Below, piece after piece: positions 17,441-26,310 of a stretch of DNA of 64,000 nt. This DNA is from Jejuia sp043557195 (GTDB lineage: Bacteria > Bacteroidota > Bacteroidia > Flavobacteriales > Flavobacteriaceae): assembly GCA_043557195.1 (NCBI GenBank), contig CP121314.1, positions 2,976,001 to 3,040,000 on the forward strand, read 5' to 3'. Within the stretch, counting starts at the first letter, position 1, and every line of letters starts with the position of its first letter. The position numbers and the translations under genes were made by a program. Under the pieces are notes generated by a model. It ran no database searches, was not told the DNA's origin, and saw only the letters and a list, made by a program, of their open reading frames with translations.

Positions 17441-18415
17441 TTATTTAAGTGCTTCCTCAATAGCATTATCAAACAAATCCGAAAGAGAAATACCAGCAGC
17501 AGCGGCCTGTTGAGGCAAAATACTTGCCTTTGTAAGTCCAGGAACAGTATTCATCTCTAACAAATGAGGTTCACCATCTTTAAAAATATACTCACTTCTT
17601 GAGAACCCAGTCATTCTTAAAACTTCATATACTTTTTTGGCAAGTGTGTTGACTTTATCTTCTTGTTCAGGCGTTAATCGTGCAGGTGTTATTTCTTGGG
17701 ATTTCCCTAAATATTTTGCTTCATAATCGAAGAAATCATTTTCTGAAACAATCTCAGTAATTGGCAGTACTTTGGTTTCGCCTTTATAAATAATTACCCC
17801 AACCGAAACTTCTACACCGTCTAAAAAGGATTCTATAATAATCTCGTCATCCTCCTTAAAGGCGACATCAATTGCCTGTTGTAAATCTTCTTTTTTATGA
17901 ACTTTGGTAACGCCAAAGCTGCTTCCGGCTTTATTGGCTTTAACAAAACAAGGCAAACCTACTTTGGCGATAATGGCATCTGCATCAACGGTATCTCCTA
18001 AATTTAAATAGTAAGATTCGGCAGTTTTTATGCCATAGGGTTTTAAAACACTTAAACAATCACGTTTGTTAAACGTAATTTGTGCTTGATACATAGGGCA
18101 ACTGGTGTGTGGAATTCCTAATAACTCAAAATACCCTTGCATGTAGCCGTCTTCCCCTGGTGAACCATGAATCGCATTAAACACACAGTCAAACGTTATT
18201 TTAAAACTATCTACATTTATTGAAAAGTCGTTTTTGTCAATGGAAAATTCCAAATCTTCATCATCTACATACACCCATTTATCTTTAAAAATGTGAATGC
18301 GATAGGGATTATACTTAGCGCGGTCTAAAGTTTCGTATACCACGTTACCACTAGTTAAGGAAATTTTATATTCGCTGGAATATCCTCCCATGATTATGGC
18401 TATATTTTTCTTCAT
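17441..18415 (-). CDS. ddl: D-alanine--D-alanine ligase
   Basis: 324 residues with an ATP-grasp fold. It begins with IAIIMGGYSSEYKISL, has the loop HGSPGEDGYMQG, and ends with the metal-binding HLLEMNTVPGLTKASILP. It joins two D-Ala for the peptidoglycan stem peptide in the cytoplasm. Downstream on the same strand is coaD; upstream the PASTA-rluA pair is divergent. A short palindrome with a GAAG loop (18432-18451) sits 17 nt upstream of the ATG. Confidence 0.95.
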   Translation of the reverse strand: MKKNIAIIMGGYSSEYKISLTSGNVVYETLDRAKYNPYRIHIFKDKWVYVDDEDLEFSIDKNDFSINVDSFKITFDCVFNAIHGSPGEDGYMQGYFELLGIPHTSCPMYQAQITFNKRDCLSVLKPYGIKTAESYYLNLGDTVDADAIIAKVGLPCFVKANKAGSSFGVTKVHKKEDLQQAIDVAFKEDDEIIIESFLDGVEVSVGVIIYKGETKVLPITEIVSENDFFDYEAKYLGKSQEITPARLTPEQEDKVNTLAKKVYEVLRMTGFSRSEYIFKDGEPHLLEMNTVPGLTKASILPQQAAAAGISLSDLFDNAIEEALK

Positions 18416-18431
18416 TTAAATTATTTTGTCA

Positions 18432-18451
18432 TTCCCTCGAAGGAGGGAATC
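18432..18451. repeat. GAAG-loop palindrome upstream of ddl
   Basis: ATTCCCTC and GAGGGAAT form an 8-bp perfect stem around a GAAG loop, preceded by TTTTGTC and followed by CTTTTTTT. A smaller relative with the same loop, similar flanks and a compensated stem lies at 28001-28014, also just upstream of a minus-strand start codon. On the plus strand it looks like a terminator, but no plus-strand gene ends here. Confidence 0.6.
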
Positions 18452-18539
18452 TTTTTTTATAAAACTTTATTGGTCTAAAACGTACAATAAACCGTATCTA
18501 TATATAGTTAAGCTAAAATATCATATAAATCGCAAAACA

Positions 18540-18566
18540 AAAAACAGTTCTGTTTTTATATATTTG
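18540..18566 (+). promoter_or_regulatory. Promoter -7 element with overlapping operator-like dyad for the PASTA gene
   Basis: TATATTTG at 18559-18566 matches the -7 consensus 21 nt before the ATG at 18587. Directly upstream, AAAAACAG (18540-18547) and CTGTTTTT (18550-18557) form a perfect 8-bp inverted repeat with a 2-nt spacer. A regulator bound there would cover the promoter spacer. No clear TTG is present at -33. Confidence 0.45.
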
Positions 18567-18586
18567 CCTAATCGAAAAATCTGCAA

Positions 18587-19141
18587 ATGAGTATCTTTAA
18601 GTTTCTATTCAGCAAAACATTTTTAAAACAATTAGGGTTGGCTATTATTGTTTTAGTAGTATTATGTTTTTTAATGTTAAGAGGATTAAAATCAATGACC
18701 AATCATGGTGAGTTTGAAACGGTACCAGATTTAAAAGGCAAATCTATTAGTGTTGCCGATATGGAATTGAGTGAGAATAATTTAGTAATGCAAATACAAG
18801 ATTCGGCAAACTTTAATCCTGATTATCCAAGATTTTCGGTAATTGACCAAGAACCTGCGGCAGGAACTAAAGTAAAAGAAGATAGAAAAATATACTTAAC
18901 ACTAAATCCATCTGGATATCGAAAGGTAGAAGTGCCAGATTTAAGAGAACGTACATTTAGACAAGCAGAACCTAACTTAGAAGCTTTAGGTTTTAAAGTG
19001 GGCAACATTACTTATGTGGACAATTTAGGAAAGGATATTGTACTACAATTGAAATACAAAGGAAAGACGATAAATCCAGGAGATAAACTGCCAAAAACCT
19101 CTAAAATAGATTTAGTTTTAGGCAACGGAAATCGCCCTTAG
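18587..19141 (+). CDS. PASTA domain-containing membrane protein
   Basis: 184 residues with one N-terminal membrane span (about 17-32), then two PASTA domains (about 40-108 and 112-182, the second starting VEVPDLRERTFRQAEPNLEA). PASTA domains bind muropeptides or peptidoglycan. No kinase or transpeptidase domain is present, so this is a small stand-alone PASTA protein facing the periplasm. It is 24 nt upstream of an RluA-family gene and divergent from ddl, so it sits in a cell-wall neighbourhood. Confidence 0.88.
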   Translation: MSIFKFLFSKTFLKQLGLAIIVLVVLCFLMLRGLKSMTNHGEFETVPDLKGKSISVADMELSENNLVMQIQDSANFNPDYPRFSVIDQEPAAGTKVKEDRKIYLTLNPSGYRKVEVPDLRERTFRQAEPNLEALGFKVGNITYVDNLGKDIVLQLKYKGKTINPGDKLPKTSKIDLVLGNGNRP

Positions 19142-19165
19142 CATTAGCGCTAAACTAATGCACTT

Positions 19166-20200
19166 ATGGAAACACACGGACCACAATTACCCGAAGAAGA
19201 TAACCTTCATGAACATTTTGCTTTTACTGTAGATAAAGGACAAGCACCTTTGCGTATTGATAAGTATTTGATGAACTACATCGAAAATATTGCGCGTAGT
19301 AAAATACAAAGTGCTGCGAAAAATGATGGTATTTTGGTGAATGGCACACCCGTAAAATCTAATTACAAAGTGCGACCAAATGATGAGATACGCGTACTTT
19401 TTACACACCCTACGTACGAAGCTTTGTTGGTTGGGGAAGATATTCCGTTAGATATTGTTTTTGAAGATGAGCATTTACTAGTTGTGAATAAACCCGCTGG
19501 TATGGTAGTGCATCCTGGTCATGGCAATTATTCTGGAACTTTAATAAATGCATTGATTTATCGCTTTGATAATTTACCAAACAATTCTAGCGAGCGACCA
19601 GGTTTGGTGCACCGTATAGATAAAGATACAAGCGGACTTTTAGTAGTTGCAAAAACCGAACAAGCTATGGCACATTTGTCCTTACAGTTTGCCGAAAAAA
19701 CTAGCGAACGCGAATATGTAGCTTTAGTTTGGGGTAATGTTGAAGCTGATGAAGGCACTATTGAAGGTAACATTGGTCGCCATCCTAAAAACCGACTACA
19801 AAATACCGTGTTTTTAGATGATGAAGCAGAAAAAGGGAAACCTGCCGTTACACATTATAAAGTTTTAGAGCGTTTGGGGTATGTTACGTTGGTGTCGTGC
19901 AAGTTAGAAACAGGACGCACACACCAAATACGTGTACACATGAAACACATTGGGCATACCTTATTTAACGACGAACGATATGGAGGTAATGCTATTTTAA
20001 AAGGTACCACATTTACCAAATACAAACAGTTTGTAGATAACTGCTTTAAAGTATTACCAAGGCAAGCTTTACACGCTAAAACTTTAGGGTTTGAGCATCC
20101 CAAAACTTGTGAGTTTATGCGTTTTGAAACGCCTGTCCCTGAAGATATTGAATTGTGTGTTGAGAAGTGGCAGAATTATGCTAAGCATCAGGAATTATAG
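19166..20200 (+). CDS. rluD: RluA family pseudouridine synthase (RluD-like)
   Basis: 344 residues with an N-terminal S4 RNA-binding domain (about 27-85, LRIDKYL through ILVNG) and a catalytic domain. The catalytic Asp lies in HRIDKDTSGLLVVAKT and the later motif is LETGRTHQIRVHMKHIGH. RluD makes pseudouridines in helix 69 of 23S rRNA. RluC or another RluA member is possible, since paralogues are common, and the length and S4 domain fit RluD best. It is probably cotranscribed with the PASTA gene upstream. Confidence 0.85.
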   Translation: METHGPQLPEEDNLHEHFAFTVDKGQAPLRIDKYLMNYIENIARSKIQSAAKNDGILVNGTPVKSNYKVRPNDEIRVLFTHPTYEALLVGEDIPLDIVFEDEHLLVVNKPAGMVVHPGHGNYSGTLINALIYRFDNLPNNSSERPGLVHRIDKDTSGLLVVAKTEQAMAHLSLQFAEKTSEREYVALVWGNVEADEGTIEGNIGRHPKNRLQNTVFLDDEAEKGKPAVTHYKVLERLGYVTLVSCKLETGRTHQIRVHMKHIGHTLFNDERYGGNAILKGTTFTKYKQFVDNCFKVLPRQALHAKTLGFEHPKTCEFMRFETPVPEDIELCVEKWQNYAKHQEL

Positions 20201-20201
20201 T

Positions 20202-21239
20202 TTACAGGCTCTTTTGATGTTTTAATATTTTCATAATTCTACTATTTATGATTTCTGATAAGTTCCAATTGTACAGTTTAGGATCTGTGGTATTGTAAAA
20301 TATAACAAGAACAGCGTCTAAGTCTTTGTGATATTTTGCAAAACTCTGGTACCCTGGAACCCAGCCAGCATGCTCATATTTATAGATGGAAGCATATATT
20401 TCTTTTTCGCCCTCTTCAAACAATGAACCATCGTTTAATGCTCTTAGAAAAGTGCCAACATCTTGTGCCGTGGCATGCATGCCATAATCGTTTGTCTTTA
20501 AATCATGAGAATATCCTACATGATAACCACTCATCACATCGTCTATATTTACTTCACTTAGCGAAGCGAATGTATTATTAAGATTTAGTGGTGTTAGAAT
20601 TTCTTCCTGAATGAATTGAAAGTTACCATAACCCAATACATTATCCATTATTTTATTGATTAACAGGTAATTTGTATTACAATATTCATAATCTTCATCG
20701 GGCTTAAAATTCGCTGGTTTATCCAGAATTAAAGCTAGACTTTCTTCATAAGTCTCTGTTGGAGCTGCCCAAAAATTAGGGGCATCAGTAAAATTAGGAA
20801 TACCACTTCTATGCTGTATCATTAGCCTCAAAGTAATTTTATCAGCGTTTTCAATTCTTCCTGAAAGCTCAGGTAAATAATCGGTAATGGTTTTATCTAA
20901 TGAAAGACGCCCGTCGTTTACCAATTTGGTAACAGCCACAGCATCATATAACTTACTTATACTAGCAATTTTAAATAAAGCTTGTGGTTTGGCAGGATTC
21001 TTAGTTTCTTTATTATGCCAGCCAGAAGTATAATATTGAGGCGGTTGACCAGCTTGGTCTACGTAAACGATTATTCCGTCAAATCCATGAGAAATAGCTT
21101 CATCTGCTTGCTCTTGAATAGTATCTGGTAGAGGAAGTATCCATGCCTTGACTAAAAGCCATGGCACGAAGAACATAGAAACTATAGTTCCTCCAAATAG
21201 TACTATTCTGAATATTGTTGTTTTTTGTGTTTTCGTCAT
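20202..21239 (-). CDS. Serine hydrolase, beta-lactamase/class C penicillin-binding fold
   Basis: 345 residues with an N-terminal membrane anchor (about 10-32). The SxxK nucleophile motif is SISK in LFKIASISKLYDA, and the Tyr of the YxN motif is in YEYCNTNYLL. The enzyme should face the periplasm. The family includes D-Ala-D-Ala carboxypeptidases, esterases and D-aminopeptidases, and the true substrate is not readable. It converges with rluD, with one base between their stops, and follows the oxidoreductase gene by 27 nt. Confidence 0.85.
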   Translation of the reverse strand: MTKTQKTTIFRIVLFGGTIVSMFFVPWLLVKAWILPLPDTIQEQADEAISHGFDGIIVYVDQAGQPPQYYTSGWHNKETKNPAKPQALFKIASISKLYDAVAVTKLVNDGRLSLDKTITDYLPELSGRIENADKITLRLMIQHRSGIPNFTDAPNFWAAPTETYEESLALILDKPANFKPDEDYEYCNTNYLLINKIMDNVLGYGNFQFIQEEILTPLNLNNTFASLSEVNIDDVMSGYHVGYSHDLKTNDYGMHATAQDVGTFLRALNDGSLFEEGEKEIYASIYKYEHAGWVPGYQSFAKYHKDLDAVLVIFYNTTDPKLYNWNLSEIINSRIMKILKHQKSL

Positions 21240-21266
21240 AATATTGTTGATTTAAATATCGTCAGC

Positions 21267-22187
21267 TTATTTAACTATTTCTATTACAACATTCCCTCGT
21301 TTTCGGCCTGAATCAACATATTCATGAGCTTTTACGATGTCATCAAGTTTAAAGTATTTATCGATAAAAGGCTTTAGTTTTTCATGTTCTGCCATGTCTT
21401 TTATTTGTTCGAGATTTTCAGTTGTTTCTTTAGTAAGCATTTTAATTGAAACGAAAGTACCATTGGGGTGTAGAACTTTTTTTGCGTTTGATTTTGTTGT
21501 TTTTCCCACTGCATCAAATACGATATCGAATTTTTCTTCATCCTCAGAGTAGTCATCTTTTTTATAATCTATCAAGTCCTTAGCTCCTAATGATTTTACC
21601 ATTTCAAAATTCAATGAACTACATACTCCTGTTACTTTTGCCCCTTTTTGATTTGCAATTTGTACAGCATAGCTGCCAACACTTCCAGAAGCACCATAAA
21701 CCAGTACGTTTTGTTCATCTTTTAAATTAGCTTTCTCTAAAAGAAACATTGCAGTCATTGCACCAACTGGTAATGCTGCAGCCTGCTGGAAACTTAAATT
21801 TTCTGGTTTCAATGCAACAACACCGCTTTTCCACTTTTCAGGCAAACATATATATTCAGCATGCGAACCTGTGCTTAACATGGTTGTGGTCCCAAAAACA
21901 GCATCACCCACCTTGAATTTAGTAACACTTTTACCAATCTCTTCAACTACTCCAGCCAATTCATGCCCCAAAATTTTCTTTTTGGGTTTAAAAAGTCCGA
22001 ATAGTAATCTAGCAGGAAGCCAGAACAGTGGAGGAAAATCTGAGCTTCGAAGTCGTACATCTCCTGAGGTAACTGTTGCCGCATGTATTTTAATAAGCAT
22101 TTCATTGTCTTTTGGACTTGATCTTACTACTTCAGTGACTTCAACGACATTTGGAGCACCGTACTTTTTATATATAGCTGCTTTCAT
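21267..22187 (-). CDS. NAD(P)-dependent alcohol dehydrogenase / quinone reductase-like (MDR)
   Basis: 306 residues of the medium-chain dehydrogenase superfamily. The N-terminal GroES-like part contains ILGHELAGVVEEIG, and the nucleotide-binding motif is VYGASGSVGSYAVQIA. Structural and catalytic zinc Cys clusters are absent, so it resembles quinone oxidoreductase-type enzymes. The start overlaps the acyltransferase 3' end by 20 nt, so both are read from one mRNA. Substrate unknown. Confidence 0.87.
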   Translation of the reverse strand: MKAAIYKKYGAPNVVEVTEVVRSSPKDNEMLIKIHAATVTSGDVRLRSSDFPPLFWLPARLLFGLFKPKKKILGHELAGVVEEIGKSVTKFKVGDAVFGTTTMLSTGSHAEYICLPEKWKSGVVALKPENLSFQQAAALPVGAMTAMFLLEKANLKDEQNVLVYGASGSVGSYAVQIANQKGAKVTGVCSSLNFEMVKSLGAKDLIDYKKDDYSEDEEKFDIVFDAVGKTTKSNAKKVLHPNGTFVSIKMLTKETTENLEQIKDMAEHEKLKPFIDKYFKLDDIVKAHEYVDSGRKRGNVVIEIVK

Positions 22188-23307
22188 TTTTGTTAGTTTT
22201 ATTAAATTTATTAAAAGGTTTTACCTTTTTTGATACCTGTTTTTTAGTTTTTGCTTTAAGATACCATTTCAATCCAAATAGTGGTCTTAAAAAAGTTACG
22301 CGCCTCAATAAAAATTCATAAATAAGAAAACAAGTAATAAATGTGAAAAGCGTTATTCCTATAAATTGAAGCCAAGGATTAATAGGTAATGGTAAAATTA
22401 AGTATGCACCAATATATAACACAAACATATGTATAATGTAAATTGGGTAAACAGCTTTACTTAGGTAAGCCAGAAGAGGACTAGGTTTGTTAAGATAATG
22501 ATATCCTAGACCAAAAACTCCAAATATCCAGCAGTTAGATTCAATAGCTGTAAGATACATGTTTGATATTGATTGGAAACCGGTAAATCTTAATACATAT
22601 AAAGCAGCAGCAATTCCGATATATAACCACTTCCACTTTTTTACTGTTTGCCAAAAAACTTTACCGCTATAGACAAATAAGAATCCAAAAAGGAATGCAA
22701 GAAAGCCGTTAAAAAAGCCATGCCATGTTTTAGCATAAATTTCAAATAATTGAGGCTTAACAAGACCTATTTCTATCATAAAAAACACTGACATCAATAA
22801 TGGTCCTATAGCATAAGTCATGATTTTTGAAATTACTTTTCTGAAAGCCCCATTTTCATGTTTTTTCAAATAGAAAAACAATGGTGACAACAGAACAACA
22901 TAAACAAAAATATTACCTAAAAACCATAAATGACCGCTGTCTGGAAAGTAGCTTAATGGCATATTATAATATTTCTGAAAGATGAACATATGCAATGTCG
23001 TAATTGCTACAAAACCAAAAAGAAAAGGTAATAAAATTCGCTTTGAGCGTTCTAAGAGTAATGTTTTCCAGTTTCTTTTTCTCATTGCAAAAAACAAACC
23101 CATTCCAGAGACATAGAATAGTAAGGGAATGCGCCAAACATTTAGCATAGTCATTGGTTTCCACAAATTTTCTAAAGCCTCATCACTTCTTATAAAGCCA
23201 ATAAACATGGCCCAAGGTTGGAAAATAATGGCAATATGGTAAATTAGTAATAAGCCAATGGCAATTACTCTTAACCAGTCTATATCTTGTCGTCTATCTG
23301 TTGTCAT
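22168..23307 (-). CDS. Membrane acyltransferase family protein (Acyl_transf_3)
   Basis: 379 residues with about ten membrane spans. The N-terminal DRRQDIDWLRVIAIGLLLIYH is typical for this family, which acylates sugars, glucans or lipids at the membrane (OafA and OpgC are relatives). The closest general type is the glucan-modification group. The C-terminus is Lys-rich and overlaps the dehydrogenase start. The upstream neighbour is an ankyrin lipoprotein gene, 19 nt away. Confidence 0.83.
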   Translation of the reverse strand: MTTDRRQDIDWLRVIAIGLLLIYHIAIIFQPWAMFIGFIRSDEALENLWKPMTMLNVWRIPLLFYVSGMGLFFAMRKRNWKTLLLERSKRILLPFLFGFVAITTLHMFIFQKYYNMPLSYFPDSGHLWFLGNIFVYVVLLSPLFFYLKKHENGAFRKVISKIMTYAIGPLLMSVFFMIEIGLVKPQLFEIYAKTWHGFFNGFLAFLFGFLFVYSGKVFWQTVKKWKWLYIGIAAALYVLRFTGFQSISNMYLTAIESNCWIFGVFGLGYHYLNKPSPLLAYLSKAVYPIYIIHMFVLYIGAYLILPLPINPWLQFIGITLFTFITCFLIYEFLLRRVTFLRPLFGLKWYLKAKTKKQVSKKVKPFNKFNKTNKNESSYI

Positions 23308-23326
23308 TTTAGTATATTTTTTAATA

Positions 23327-23899
23327 TTATTCTAGCATCATTGCCACTACAGGACGTGCTTTCTTTAGTTCATCCATGTTAAGTGTAAATCCCATTGGTT
23401 GTAATTGTTGTATCAGCATTTCATAGAATGGTTTAACTTCTTCAAAGTTAGCGGTAACCGTTTCTCTGGGTGTGGCTCCAAAATTGTTACGTATATTTTT
23501 GTCTGCTTTAGCATCAATAAGCATTTGAACGATTTCAATTCGCCCAAAGAATGCTGCAGTATGCAATACGGTTGACCCATCATTATTTTTTAAAGATAAA
23601 TCGGCTTTCGCATCTATAAGTGCTTTAGCAATTTCAAGTTTGTTGAATGTAGCTGCTGAAATTAAAGGAGTTGAGCCGCTCATAGCTTCTTTTTGATTAA
23701 TATCAGTTCCGGCTTCAATATGTTGTTTAACTGCTTCAATATTTCCAGAAATTACTGCGGTATGGATATCTACACTAGGTTTATCCAATGTTTTTTCGAT
23801 TTCAACTGTTTTGCTTGCGGTGTTCTTATTATTAGTCTTCGCGCAGGCAGTAGCTAATAAAATGATAATTAATAATGTGTTTAATTTTAATGTTTTCAT
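23327..23899 (-). CDS. Ankyrin-repeat lipoprotein
   Basis: 190 residues. A lipoprotein signal with lipobox TAC (Cys19) is followed by about three ankyrin repeats from residue 45 (HTAVISGNIEAVKQHIEAG, STPLISAATFNKLEIAKALI, STVLHTAAFFGRIEIVQMLI). Periplasmic ankyrin proteins are common in flavobacteria and usually bind partner proteins. It is first in the minus-strand run ankyrin-acyltransferase-dehydrogenase and divergent from an AraC-type sensor regulator, which is the obvious candidate to control it. Confidence 0.85.
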   Translation of the reverse strand: MKTLKLNTLLIIILLATACAKTNNKNTASKTVEIEKTLDKPSVDIHTAVISGNIEAVKQHIEAGTDINQKEAMSGSTPLISAATFNKLEIAKALIDAKADLSLKNNDGSTVLHTAAFFGRIEIVQMLIDAKADKNIRNNFGATPRETVTANFEEVKPFYEMLIQQLQPMGFTLNMDELKKARPVVAMMLE

Positions 23900-23956
23900 G
23901 ATTTTAATTTTTAATAATTGATATTTAGATTTTTGTTACTACAAAGATCAGATAAG

Positions 23957-23968
23957 AGGGTCAACCCT
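23957..23968. promoter_or_regulatory. Operator-like palindrome between the ankyrin and AraC genes
   Basis: AGGGT-CA-ACCCT is a perfect 12-bp palindrome. Nearby, CTTAT (23977-23981) and ATAAG (23988-23992) form another dyad. Both lie in the 236-nt divergent intergenic region and could be regulator sites. Inference only. Confidence 0.35.
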
Positions 23969-24088
23969 TATGAACGCTTATGTAGCGATAAGTATAAAGT
24001 TTGCTGAAGCAATGAAAACTATGATGCAGAAGTATAAATTATGACGCAAGTGCTAATTATTGTCGAAGAATTCAGGGTGAAGAACCAC

Positions 24089-24118
24089 TTTGCGTTTGAA
24101 TTAAATTTTCTAATTTCG
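24089..24118 (+). promoter_or_regulatory. Candidate promoter for the AraC-TPR gene
   Basis: TTTG at 24089-24092, an 18-nt spacer, and TAATTTCG at 24111-24118. The -7 element has one mismatch to TAnnTTTG. The ATG follows at 24136. Confidence 0.45.
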
Positions 24119-24135
24119 TAAGAGTACAAAATAGT

Positions 24136-26208
24136 ATGTCTAGTACCTCATTTCAAGGAAAATTTATTGAACAAGCTGAAACCATTGTTTTGGAGAATAT
24201 CTCTAACGAACAATTTGGAGTTTCAGAGTTAGCAGATTTGATGAATATGAGTCGCTCAAACTTGTTAAGAAAGATTAAAAAACAAACATCGTTGAGCGCG
24301 AGTCAATTTATTCGTCAAGTGCGACTTGAAAAAGGAATGGAACTCTTAAAACAAACTGATTTTACAGTATCTGAGATTTCATATCAAGTTGGATTTGGAA
24401 ATAACTCTTATTTTACTAAATGCTTTAGAGAATATTTTGGTTTTTCACCAGGTGAAGCTAGAAAAAAAAAGGATGAAGAAATAATTCATGAAGAAATAGT
24501 TGGTGAATATTCTATTTTTAAACAATACCGCTGGTACATTATTGGCGGGATTTCTTTAGTTTTATTTTTTAGCATTTTCTTTTTTTCTGATAATACATCC
24601 ACTTCTTCTAGTACGCAAGATTCCAGCGAAAAGAAATCTATAGCTGTATTACCGTTTAAGAATTTGAGTAGTGATTCTAATAATCTCTATTTTGTGAATG
24701 GTCTTATGGAGTCGGCACTTAATAATTTACAAAAGATAGAAGATCTCAGAGTGATAAGTAGGACTTCTGTAGAAAAATATAGAAATACAGATAAGACAAT
24801 TTCAGAAATAGCAAAAGAACTTAATGTTAGTTATTTAGTTGAAGGCAGTGGACAGCGTGTCGGAAATGAAGTGTTATTAAATATCCAATTGATTGAGGCC
24901 TCTAATGACACGCCTATTTGGGCAGAACAATATAACCATGAAGTGGTTGATGTATTTTCATTACAAAATATAGTTGCTAAAAAAATTGCTAATGCAGTAC
25001 AAGCAACAGTTACACCTGAAGAACTAGAGTTAATCGAAAAAAAGCCAACAGATAACCTAGAAGCATATGAGTATTACTTAAAAGCTCTAGATCCCTTTCA
25101 AGCAGGGACAAAAGAAGGGTTGGAAGAAGCCATTCCCTTTTTTGAAAAAGCTATAGAAAGTGACACCCAATTTGCATTAGCTTACTCTAAACTTGCCATA
25201 TCATATTATTATTTAGATATCTACAAGACGGATAAAAAATATACAGATATTATAAACCATTATGCCGATAAGGCGCTGCTATATGATTCTAAATCTGCCG
25301 AAAGTCTTATAGCTAAGGCACTTTACTATATGCACAACAAAGAATATAGATATGCAATACCCCATTTAGAAAAAGCTTTGGAATACAATCCAAATTCATC
25401 ATCTGTTGTTCAAACACTTTCAGTTATTTATGCTCGTGTTATTCCTAATACGAAAAAGTACTTACATTATGCTTTAAAAGGTATACAACTTGATATAGCT
25501 GCTAATGATTCAATAAGTAAAAGCTATATCTATTTGAGTTTAAGCGATGCTTTTATCCAATCTGGTTTTACCGATGAAGCGCTTAAATATGTCAATTTAT
25601 CTCTTGACTATGATGCTAATAATCAATATGCACCTTATTTGAAAATTTTCATTCAGCATGCCCAACACCAAGACATAGATAAAACTACAGGTTTATTGGT
25701 GAAAGAATGGAAAAAGGATACAACGCGATTAGATATAATGCAGGAAGTTGGAAAGTTTTATTACTTCAAAGAAGAATATGACAGTGCGTACTATTACTAT
25801 GAAAAATTTGTAAAAACTAAAGAAAAGAATGGTATAGATATTTATCCTCAGGAAGATCTTAAAATTGGAATTGTTTTTGAGAAAATGGGTTTAAACGAAA
25901 AAGCAGTAAATTTTTATAGTGCCTACTCGCAATATTGTGAAAATGATGAATCTATATATCAGCCTGCAAGTTTAGCTTCAAAGTATATACATGAAGGGAA
26001 ATATGATTTAGCAATTGAACAGCTTAAACTTTTTGCATTAAAGGATAACTACCAGTATTGGATTTTGTTATTCATAGAAAAGGACCCGATAATGAAACCT
26101 TTAAAAAATCATCCAGAATTCAAGTCCACTATACAAAAAATCAAAGACCGATTCTGGGAGAATCAAACAGAATTTAAACAGTCTTTAAAAGAACAAAGGC
26201 TTTTATAA
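24136..26208 (+). CDS. AraC-type HTH, transmembrane, TolB-like and TPR regulator
   Basis: 690 residues in a one-component sensor layout. The AraC DNA-binding domain is N-terminal (about 12-115; SVSEISYQVGFGNNSYF-type second helix-turn-helix with FGFSPGEARKK). A single membrane span follows (about 131-150), then a FlgO/TolB-N-like domain (about 165-285, KSIAVLPFKNLSSDSNN) and a long C-terminal TPR array. The DNA-binding part should be cytoplasmic and the sensor part periplasmic, as in CadC-type regulators. It is divergent from the ankyrin-acyltransferase-dehydrogenase genes, its likely targets. The signal is unknown. Confidence 0.85.
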   Translation: MSSTSFQGKFIEQAETIVLENISNEQFGVSELADLMNMSRSNLLRKIKKQTSLSASQFIRQVRLEKGMELLKQTDFTVSEISYQVGFGNNSYFTKCFREYFGFSPGEARKKKDEEIIHEEIVGEYSIFKQYRWYIIGGISLVLFFSIFFFSDNTSTSSSTQDSSEKKSIAVLPFKNLSSDSNNLYFVNGLMESALNNLQKIEDLRVISRTSVEKYRNTDKTISEIAKELNVSYLVEGSGQRVGNEVLLNIQLIEASNDTPIWAEQYNHEVVDVFSLQNIVAKKIANAVQATVTPEELELIEKKPTDNLEAYEYYLKALDPFQAGTKEGLEEAIPFFEKAIESDTQFALAYSKLAISYYYLDIYKTDKKYTDIINHYADKALLYDSKSAESLIAKALYYMHNKEYRYAIPHLEKALEYNPNSSSVVQTLSVIYARVIPNTKKYLHYALKGIQLDIAANDSISKSYIYLSLSDAFIQSGFTDEALKYVNLSLDYDANNQYAPYLKIFIQHAQHQDIDKTTGLLVKEWKKDTTRLDIMQEVGKFYYFKEEYDSAYYYYEKFVKTKEKNGIDIYPQEDLKIGIVFEKMGLNEKAVNFYSAYSQYCENDESIYQPASLASKYIHEGKYDLAIEQLKLFALKDNYQYWILLFIEKDPIMKPLKNHPEFKSTIQKIKDRFWENQTEFKQSLKEQRLL

Positions 26209-26285
26209 TTACTTAGCATAAGCAGTATCTATACTGATATCGTAAATATTTTTAAAAGCAGATTTCTAAAACAAAATAGGAGTTG

Positions 26286-26293
26286 TAAATTTG
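26286..26293 (+). promoter_or_regulatory. -7 promoter element for yaaA
   Basis: TAAATTTG lies 18 nt before the yaaA ATG, the expected place for a short-leader transcript. The -33 position has TTC in place of TTG, so the upstream half is weak. Confidence 0.45.
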
Positions 26294-26310
26294 ATTCAAA
26301 ATTTAATAGA

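Noticed and set aside
18427..18460. Terminator for a plus-strand gene
   Set aside because: No plus-strand gene ends here; both neighbours start on either side, so it is more likely a repeat or a 5' UTR hairpin.
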